Source: Lumbricus rubellus (lineage: Eukaryota > Annelida > Clitellata > Crassiclitellata > Lumbricidae). Taken from it: a stretch of DNA of 64,000 nt. Below are positions 59,901 to 64,000 of the stretch, piece by piece (the first letter of the stretch is position 1; each line of letters opens with the position of its first letter). Location of the stretch: contig OX243815.1 of the NCBI GenBank assembly GCA_945859605.1, forward strand, positions 29,814,481 to 29,878,480, given 5' to 3'. Under the pieces are notes generated by a model. The model was given only the letters and a program-made list of their open reading frames with translations, was not told the DNA's origin and ran no database searches. Made by a program: the position numbers and the translations under genes.

Positions 59901-60039
59901 AATCAATAATTTATTGTGGTACCTTTTTCATGTCAACTTCTTTCAAGACCAAATGCTTCCCACTCTCGTTTGACTTCACCAGCAAGGCATTACCAAACGA
60001 ACCTTCGCCGATTTTCTTTATAATTGTATATTTTTCCAT
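36231..60039 (-). CDS. NEK1: NEK1-like serine/threonine kinase (NIMA-related kinase 1)
   Basis: Thirty-one coding exons on the minus strand: 60039-59923, 58673-58638, 58159-58099, 57696-57655, 55814-55759, 55352-55269, 54813-54746, 53866-53780, 53103-53049, 52527-52484, 52140-52060, 51732-51657, 51256-51172, 50960-50893, 49845-49777, 48999-48925, 47188-47104, 46631-46577, 46169-46088, 45102-45010, 44602-44510, 43666-43604, 42897-42814, 42464-42161, 41672-41514, 41073-40823, 40092-39962, 38432-38332, 37911-37864, 37046-36925, 36386-36231. They join to 2931 nt, 976 aa (vertebrate NEK1 is about 1250). NEK1 acts at primary cilia and centrosomes and in DNA-damage signalling. The N-terminus Met-Glu-Lys-Tyr, the kinase motifs, the long basic coiled coil, the Leu-Arg-Thr-Cys-Ser-x-Pro-Asp-Leu motif and the C-terminal helical region all match NEK1 rather than other NEKs. 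The start is the first Met before the Gly loop. Intron 4 is GC-AG. Confidence 0.94.
36684..36885 (-). mobile_element. tRNA-derived SINE (family 1) in NEK1 intron 30
   Basis: Minus strand: GGGGCATGATGGTGTAGTGG head, B-box GGTTCGATTCC, body AAGTCCTTCACTTGCAATTG, tail GATCTTGAAGGGGTGCTATA. It is in the same orientation as NEK1 and starts 39 bp after the exon 30 donor. Confidence 0.87.
37093..37290 (-). mobile_element. LINE 3' end (second subfamily) in NEK1 intron 29
   Basis: Minus-strand translation gives [11 protein letters not shown], then Phe-Arg-Cys-Leu-Lys-Thr, a typical LINE reverse-transcriptase C-terminus. It ends in GGGAGCGCCTCTGATTGG ... AGAGGCGCTTTATAAATG, the shared tail. Confidence 0.7.
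37651..37691. repeat. (AAT)n microsatellite
   Basis: AAT triplets with one interruption, within NEK1 intron 29. Confidence 0.9.
38080..38162. repeat. (GGT)n microsatellite
   Basis: GGT triplets with GTGGTAGTG interruptions, in NEK1 intron 28. Confidence 0.9.
38540..38900 (+). mobile_element. LINE 5'-region fragment (RTE-like?), copy 1
   Basis: An open frame at 38604-38903 ends with [10 protein letters not shown]. That stretch resembles the entry to the endonuclease domain of RTE-type LINE proteins, but the expected Trp-Asn-Val-Arg motif is degenerate. A related block (CGAGGTGGACAGGC, AACCCTGAAA, CAGCCAAGAAG) occurs inverted at 53965-54270. It lies in NEK1 intron 27. Confidence 0.5.
39099..39855. 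mobile_element. hAT element (family E), 757 bp, 8-bp TSD
   Basis: Termini CAGCGGTTCTCAACC in inverted orientation, the classic hAT end. CTCTACAG is duplicated at 39091-39098 and 39856-39863. Subterminal GCGGACCCC-type repeats are present. No transposase remains. It lies in NEK1 intron 27. Confidence 0.9.
40206..40276. mobile_element. 71-bp TTAA-ended mini-foldback, copy 1
   Basis: TTAACTCTTTAATGCCGG at one end and CGGCATTAAAGGGTTAA at the other. It is exactly the same length as the copy at 53686-53756 and inverted relative to it. TTAA at both borders hints at piggyBac- or Kolobok-like insertion. It lies in NEK1 intron 26. Confidence 0.75.
42625..42735 (-). mobile_element. SINE (family 1) 3' half in NEK1 intron 23
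   Basis: Plus-strand TATAGCGCCTCTGCACG, then ACTCAGAGGTGCTACCGACT and the GCAATTGCGCGTGAA block. The tRNA head is missing. Confidence 0.7.
43959..44063. repeat. Perfect 38-bp inverted repeat around a triplet tract
   Basis: Arm 43959-43996 (starting AGTATGATACTGCTACTACT) is an exact reverse complement of 44026-44063, with a 29-bp spacer. The arms contain ACCGGT flanked by ACT/AGT triplets. Longer direct-repeat flanks (GCAGAACTTC...AAAACTTCTTT near 43808 and 44100) surround it. It lies in NEK1 intron 21. Confidence 0.85.
44146..44302 (+). mobile_element. LINE reverse-transcriptase C-terminal fragment in NEK1 intron 21
   Basis: Translation gives [13 protein letters not shown], a stop, then [10 protein letters not shown]. 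This is the end of an RTE-like LINE ORF. It is antisense to NEK1. Confidence 0.65.
45500..45651 (+). mobile_element. Possible LINE 3' UTR with (TTGA)n tail
   Basis: A GC-balanced block (TGTCCCTGTTAGCGGGATTT) leads to ACAATAAATGGTTTGATTGA and a TTGA repeat at 45628-45650. This is typical of a LINE 3' end, but no coding part is left. It lies in NEK1 intron 19. Confidence 0.35.
46735..47062. repeat. Minisatellite, ~60-bp unit, in NEK1 intron 17
   Basis: Units share GCTGATTGATTGATCAATGA and TTGACATTAACTGA, with ACTGACC/ACTGATT variants. It is built on a 4-bp TTGA/CTGA subrepeat. About five units. Confidence 0.9.
47386..47733. mobile_element. hAT-like MITE (family F), 348 bp, imperfect 8-bp TSD
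   Basis: Ends CAAGGCCGTAG(CC) and the reverse complement of CAAGGCCGTAG(AC). The flanking octamers CCAACCAT and CTAACCAT differ at one position. G-run and CCCCC blocks inside resemble families A and B. It lies in NEK1 intron 16. Confidence 0.72.
49565..49700 (+). mobile_element. SINE (family 1), 5'-truncated, in NEK1 intron 15
   Basis: The body block CATCACTCGCAATTGCTCAG and tail GGGAGCGCCTCTGAGTAG ... CTTGAAGGGGCGCTATAGAA are clear. The tRNA head is absent. A short A-rich tail follows. Confidence 0.8.
50219..50660 (-). mobile_element. RTE-like LINE, 3' ORF end, open frame, in NEK1 intron 14
   Basis: A 145-codon frame, uninterrupted to its stop at 50219, encodes [25 protein letters not shown] and Gly-Arg-Pro-Arg-Lys-Lys-Trp-Leu-Asp. 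This is the C-terminal part of an endonuclease/reverse-transcriptase polyprotein. It is 5'-truncated at about 50660 and in the same orientation as NEK1. The lack of stops suggests recent insertion. Confidence 0.85.
51260..51410 (+). mobile_element. SINE/LINE tail fragment with (TA)n in NEK1 intron 12
   Basis: A (TA)n run near 51267-51290, then AGCGCCTCTGAGTAGCGAGT and TTGAAGGGGCGATATAGCAA. Only the 3' tail of the family is present. It ends 246 bp before exon 12 and begins 4 bp from exon 13. Confidence 0.6.
53686..53756. mobile_element. 71-bp TTAA-ended mini-foldback, copy 2
   Basis: TTAACCCTTTAATGCCG at the left and CGGTATTAAAGGGTTAA at the right. It is the same length as 40206-40276 and in the opposite orientation. 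It begins 23 bp downstream of the NEK1 exon 8 splice donor. Confidence 0.78.
53919..54270 (-). mobile_element. LINE 5'-region fragment, copy 2, with (GAT)n tail
   Basis: The reverse complement shares CAGCCAAGAAG, CGAGGTGGACAGGC and AACCCTGAAAGAGCTGGC with 38540-38900. It ends in about 12 GAT triplets (53919-53960). A 5'-region sequence joined directly to a 3'-type triplet tail suggests an internally deleted, non-autonomous form. It lies in NEK1 intron 7. Confidence 0.5.
56008..56793. mobile_element. 786-bp element with GCGCGCAAA subterminal repeats and 9-bp TSD
   Basis: GTGCTTCAC is duplicated at 55999-56007 and 56794-56802. The ends GGTGTCCAGCCATTTGCGCG and the reverse complement GGCGCCCTGTCGTTTGCGCG are imperfect inverted repeats. 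Each end holds several copies of GCGCGCAAA(C/T)G(A/T)C in head-to-head orientation. The AT-rich core has no transposase. A 9-bp duplication and long repetitive ends would fit a Mutator-like origin (inference). Confidence 0.85.
57120..57300 (+). mobile_element. LINE 3' end with (TTA)n tail
   Basis: Translation in one frame gives [15 protein letters not shown] and a stop, a typical CR1/L2-type C-terminus. A short 3' UTR and TTATTATTATT tail follow. The tail differs from that of the 4100-4495 family. It is antisense to NEK1, in intron 4. Confidence 0.6.
59540..59650 (-). mobile_element. LINE 3' tail fragment in NEK1 intron 1
   Basis: Minus strand: CATTCCTCTCATTTAAGAAT, then GGTTTTATTTGATGATGC, then GGGAGCTCCCCTGAGTTG and CCTTGACGAGG. 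It is a diverged copy of the 9640-9745 tail. Confidence 0.5.
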
Positions 60040-60794
60040 TTCAATCGGTGGATGTGTATTTTCAATGATTCAGACATGACATGTAAACAAGTTAGTTCGC
60101 TGCAGTGCGCTGCACATAGGCCTAAAGAGCTATGCGCGTCTCCACTAAATACAAAACGGTCATGTTGGTGAAAATATCTCGGAATGATTTTTCGCAATTA
60201 CATGACTGCAATATTGCTCTTTTCCTTTTGTTTTCTACACCAAAGCGTGAGGCAGCTTCTGTAATTCTGTAGACATAACATTAGATTTAATTCGCCGTTG
60301 CTCACGCTTGGCTTCTGCGGTAACCAACTACGCTATGCCAGAAGAGTATATATCGATTGGAGAGTAATGATATTTATATGTGAAAGTGATAATTGAAGTG
60401 TCGCGACATCTACGTCCAGCAAAGTGTACTGGGGTTTCATTAGCGTTAACAAGCTCGTATAAATAATATTCAATTATTCATGCCATATAGGCTACGCAGC
60501 ATCGAAACTAATTTTTATTAGCCGATTGCGGAAAGATAACTATTCGCGTCTTCTAACAATTTTGAACGCTGTTCCAGATATGTTCGCAATTTGAAGGTAT
60601 AATAATTGAAGCCCTTGGTGCAATAACCAGGTAAGTGAGATTTTATAGTTTTCGGCAAATCGAGTTTGAATGTTTTTCGCTCTTCAGAAGCTTGCCGTTT
60701 CGTCCAGGAAATAGATATCGAGAAAATTAAAAAAGTATAAGGTGCATCTAATCGTAACTGATGAAAAATTAAAAATCTTAAAGGCCGGCAGTTA
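60040..60794. other. NEK1 upstream region, no mapped promoter element
   Basis: This should hold the NEK1 5' UTR and promoter on the minus strand. I looked for a full RFX X-box, as many ciliary genes have one, and found only a half-site (GGTAACC near 60320). No TATA box or CpG island stands out. Confidence 0.3.
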
Positions 60795-60802
60795 CTAATT
60801 AG

Positions 60803-61172
60803 CATAGGCGTAGGGGACATTTCAGCGTTGGGGGGGCAAAAATTAGATTTTTGCCCGAAAATTTTTTTTCATCCGACCGAAATTGAAAGAAAAATTTCCG
60901 TTACGTTTGCCCGAAAATTCTGACGACCTTTTTTAGTCATCCGGCCAAAATCTTCCGAAATTTTCCGTTACTTTTTACCCGAAAGGTATGACGACCTTTT
61001 TTTGTTCGGGCAAGTCTGATTTTTCGGGCAAGAAGACTCGGAAATTTTGTTAAAAGTACAATTTTTAAAAACTTTTTTTAATTTTTCCGGGTCTGCTTGC
61101 CCGAAAAATCAGACTTGCCCGAAATTTGGGGGGGCATTTGCCCCCTCTGGACCCCCGTCTCCTACGCCTATG
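60803..61172. mobile_element. hAT-like MITE (family A), 370 bp, 8-bp TSD
   Basis: Same CATAGGCGTAGGGGAC / GTCTCCTACGCCTATG ends as 12597-12874. The perfect duplication CTAATTAG is at 60795-60802 and 61173-61180. The interior repeats TTTTGCCCGAAAA and GACGACCTTTTTT blocks. It is longer than copy 1 by extra internal units. Confidence 0.88.
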
Positions 61173-61180
61173 CTAATTAG

Positions 61181-62140
61181 TATTTTATGGGCAAATGAAC
61201 AACAAACTTGGTTATTGCACGGAAACTTTCCTGCAGTTCTGAAACTTTTTCGATGCAAGAAAAACATATGTCAACTAACCTGGTTTTTGCATGGAAATTA
61301 TAAGCGTCTTTTGTGTAGTTCTGGAAACTTTTTGCGTGTAGGCCTAAGAATCTGATAAGTGAACAAACCTTGTTATTGCATGGAAATTATAGACATTAGC
61401 GAATATTGGACCAGAAGAGGGCAACGGATGAAACACTGATTTTAGAGAGAAGAAAAGGCCACTAAAGTGAAATATTCCACGGATCTTGCCTATAAATGAC
61501 GTCAGGCTTACACCTAGATGAATTATTAGTACATGTCATGTAGCCTACACACGTGGTTCAGGGTCCAGATAGCAGTGGTCAGTGATGACATAACAAGACC
61601 AAAGTACAACAGCCTATTGCTCAACAGTAATTGTCTTCTGACATTATTCCAGGTCTGTACAAGGTCCACGCCTACCTAGTGTTAATTACCATCCATGCAC
61701 GAGTTAACTCGGGCTGCAGGCTAAAGGGGTTAAGTTTCCTTCACGTGTTTCTGCTCCATTACGGTACCTGACACTGGCTGTTCATGACATTGTGTCTGAA
61801 CATCACTTAAGTTTACTTCCCGTATTTGTTCTATTTTTTTCATCCACTAGATCTATCTGTCATGTAGCTGGTTTGGTTTTTGGCACCTAGTGTTGATTGA
61901 TAGTCACCAAACTTGCTGGCTCGAGGATGTGATATTGCGGACCTTCGAAAACCTTCATGACAAAACAGTAATAGCCTATAATAGGCAAATAGCTGTATAC
62001 TATTAGAGTAGGCCTAGAATGAATGTAGGCCTATTATCTGGGTGCCGAAATTTGTCCTGTCGCTTCAAAAAAATACTGCAGAGGTCGTTTCTAATTACGG
62101 CACTCACCGAAAGCCTAAACTTAACCGACCCTCACAACGT
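61181..62140. other. Intergenic, no recognised feature
   Basis: No supported ORF. A local near-duplication around TTGCATGGAAATTATA (61288 and 61376) suggests small tandem units. Confidence 0.3.
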
Positions 62141-62720
62141 CTAACATGATCCTAACCTACCCACACGACGTCGACTGAGAGGATGCAGCGAACTGTGACA
62201 CTGCATCACCTCATCACCTTGACAATGTGCCGCCAGTTCGAGGAGCTCTATAGCGACCGTCATGGCCAGCCTTCTCCACTCCGTTCTGTTCTGCATTGCA
62301 TTCCTCAGTTGTTCAGATTCATTCCTGTCTTCCTGTGTATGTATATCTTCCATCCCTCTGGCCCTCGGCCGTCCTCTTCTCCTCGTACCCTCTCCACACG
62401 CCAGCATCATCACCTTCTCCAGTCCATCCGTGCGCATCAGGTGACCGAAATACACCAGCTTCTGTTTGACAATCCTCTGCAGCAATGTCATATCACCTCT
62501 TAGCTGACCTATCTTCTGGACCACAGATTTATTTGTCCTCTTCTCCCTCCACGATATGCCAGCAGCCTCCTACATATCCGCATTTCACACGTAGCATAGT
62601 TGTCCACGTCTCGCTTCCATACTGCACTATGGGAAAAATCATTGCTTTTACCAGTCTCGTCTCTGTCAGTTAGCTCACAAGCCTGTCCCTCCATATCTTA
62701 TCCATCCCTTGCATAGCAGC
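62141..62720 (-). mobile_element. RTE-like LINE 3' end, decayed
   Basis: Minus-strand frames give Leu-Val-Tyr-Phe-Gly-His-Leu-Met-Arg-Thr-Asp-Gly-Leu-Glu, Arg-Arg-Arg-Gly-Arg-Pro and Asn-Arg-Thr-Glu-Trp-Arg-Arg, with an upstream Thr-Asp-Arg-Asp-Glu-Thr piece in another frame. The motif order matches the LINE at 50219-50660. Frameshifts show it is older. Confidence 0.75.
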
Positions 62721-62823
62721 TTTACCCATTGAAATTCTCCGCCTCACCTCTGTAGGCCTATCGCATCTTCCCTCTTGTCACAAACTCAGAAACTTGTCAC
62801 AACCTCATTGACACTGCATAGGC

Positions 62824-63779
62824 CAGGGGTGTCAAAGAGCTGGCCCGCGGGCCATTTCTGGCCCGCCAACGATTTTTTTCTGGCCCGCGGAGCCTCCCCT
62901 AAAGATTACAAAATTAGAGGAATAAAAGTTCGAATTTTTTTATTTTACAGTCACCGCCAAATATTGAAATAGGCCTACATGGAGATTTTTTTCTTACTGA
63001 CGTCACTTTTGTTCAGACGCAAAGCCCTGTGTAGACTGTGTATCTATGGTTTCCAGTTGGTTGTCTGTTAACATGCTGCTCGAATGTTGTGTTTGTGTTC
63101 CAGCCCATACTTATGCCAGCAAGCATTTTCAAAAATGACGCTTGTTAAGACAAAACATAGATCTAGACTGACAGACTCAAATCTGCATGCAAATCTTAGA
63201 GTAAGCTTAAGCTTATACAGCGCTTGCTGTAGATATGCAGCCTGACATCCCTACTCTCGTCAAAAGAAAACAATGTCAAGTTTCTAGTTCAACTACTACT
63301 AACACTAATTAGTGATATTTTTCGGTTATGTACCAGTCGGTACAATGGAGAGATATTTTACTTAAACTTAAACTCTTAAAGGCTTAAACTTAAAGTTATA
63401 ATTTTTACTGCGAGCTCACCGGTAGAATGTGATCCACTTATGATAATACCTATAGATTCCTAGAAACTCGAATACAATGCTAAAAGCTTAGCTAGTTTTA
63501 TGTGATGTCCACGACTGATAATGAAGATCAAAAATTCAGATTTTATAAGTCTACTTACTTGACTGTTAGTGTGCTCTAAAAATGCACCATTTGAGATTTA
63601 CTTATACAAAACTTTTTTGGAAATTGGCTGACCAAGCCCGGATCACTGCATGCCCAATTTTGCTATGAAGGAGCTTCGACACCCTGGCCCGCCACTTGTT
63701 GGAAGATGTTCACATTGGCCCGCCACTTGTTGGAAGATGTTCACATTGGCCCGCCACTCAAAAAGGTTTGACACCCCTG
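62824..63779. mobile_element. hAT element (family G), 956 bp, 8-bp TSD
   Basis: The terminal inverted repeat starts CAGGGGTGTCAAA, a classic hAT end. GCATAGGC is duplicated at 62816-62823 and 63780-63787. GGCCCGC repeats occur near both ends, including a 33-bp tandem duplication at about 63683-63750. No transposase ORF is left. Confidence 0.9.
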
Positions 63780-64000
63780 GCATAGGCCTACCGATACCAA
63801 AATGTATGACTAATAATATTTAATTATTTTTATGCCAGATTATAATTATTATGCCTTAATTTCATTTCATTTCACTTATCAGTTAAAATAACAGTTTCAA
63901 AGAATTAAACCTACTCTTACGAAACACAGTGACTTGTCTTATGCTTGATCAACATGCGTCATAGTGTCCGTCGGTACGAAGCTCGTGAAATTTCGTGAAA

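Larger units (their letters stand above)
51657..60039 (-). other. NEK1 kinase-domain exons 1-12
   Basis: Residues 1-269. Gly-Glu-Gly-Ser-Phe-Gly (11-16) is the glycine loop and Lys33 the ATP-binding lysine. His-Arg-Asp-Ile-Lys-Ser-Gln-Asn (126-133) carries catalytic Asp128, Asp146-Phe-Gly binds Mg, and Gly-Thr-Pro-Tyr-Tyr-Leu-Ser-Pro-Glu (165-173) closes the activation segment. Thr156 and Thr162 lie in the activation loop, as in vertebrate NEK1. All catalytic residues are intact, so an active kinase is predicted. Confidence 0.93.

Noticed and set aside
60300..60335. RFX X-box before NEK1
   Set aside because: Only a half-site (GGTAACC) is present. The second half does not fit the consensus.

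Overview
This is a eukaryotic (metazoan) genomic window. It carries two multi-exon protein-coding genes arranged tail to tail, set in a repeat-rich, intron-rich background. The tRNA-derived SINEs, CR1/L2-like and RTE-like LINE remnants, mariner and hAT-type elements, and very frequent GGCCTA-type octamers suggest a marine invertebrate, perhaps an echinoderm, hemichordate or similar. The species cannot be fixed from the sequence alone.

Layout. Positions 1-21,550 are gene-poor and hold repeats: LINE 3'-end fragments, minisatellites and microsatellites, a SINE, three hAT-like MITEs with 8-bp target duplications, an internally deleted DD37D mariner, and a satellite-like array whose units carry TGACGTCA palindromes. 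A 2.15-kb terminal-inverted-repeat element with a decayed ORF splits that array. Positions 21,779-33,868 (+) hold a complete 15-exon HSPA4/HSP110-family chaperone gene (868 aa), with a perfect three-unit heat-shock element about 215 bp upstream of its ATG. Positions 33,869-36,230 are the convergent 3' flanks. Positions 36,231-60,039 (-) hold a complete 31-exon NEK1-like kinase gene (976 aa). Positions 60,040-64,000 are intergenic, with another 8-bp-TSD MITE, an RTE-like LINE 3' end and a further hAT-type element.

Both gene models were built by hand from splice sites, and every exon joins in frame. HSP110 proteins act as nucleotide-exchange factors for cytosolic HSP70. NEK1 is a ciliary and DNA-damage kinase. 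No functional link between them is implied. Each gene has one GC-AG intron. The kinase has a local tandem expansion of a Trp-Gly-Asp motif.

I found no bacterial-style operon, CRISPR array or defence system. The most novel-looking material is among the mobile elements: SINE and LINE families sharing a 3' tail, a TIR element carrying a decayed ORF of a multi-copy family, and a 786-bp element with GCGCGCAAA subterminal repeats and a 9-bp target duplication.
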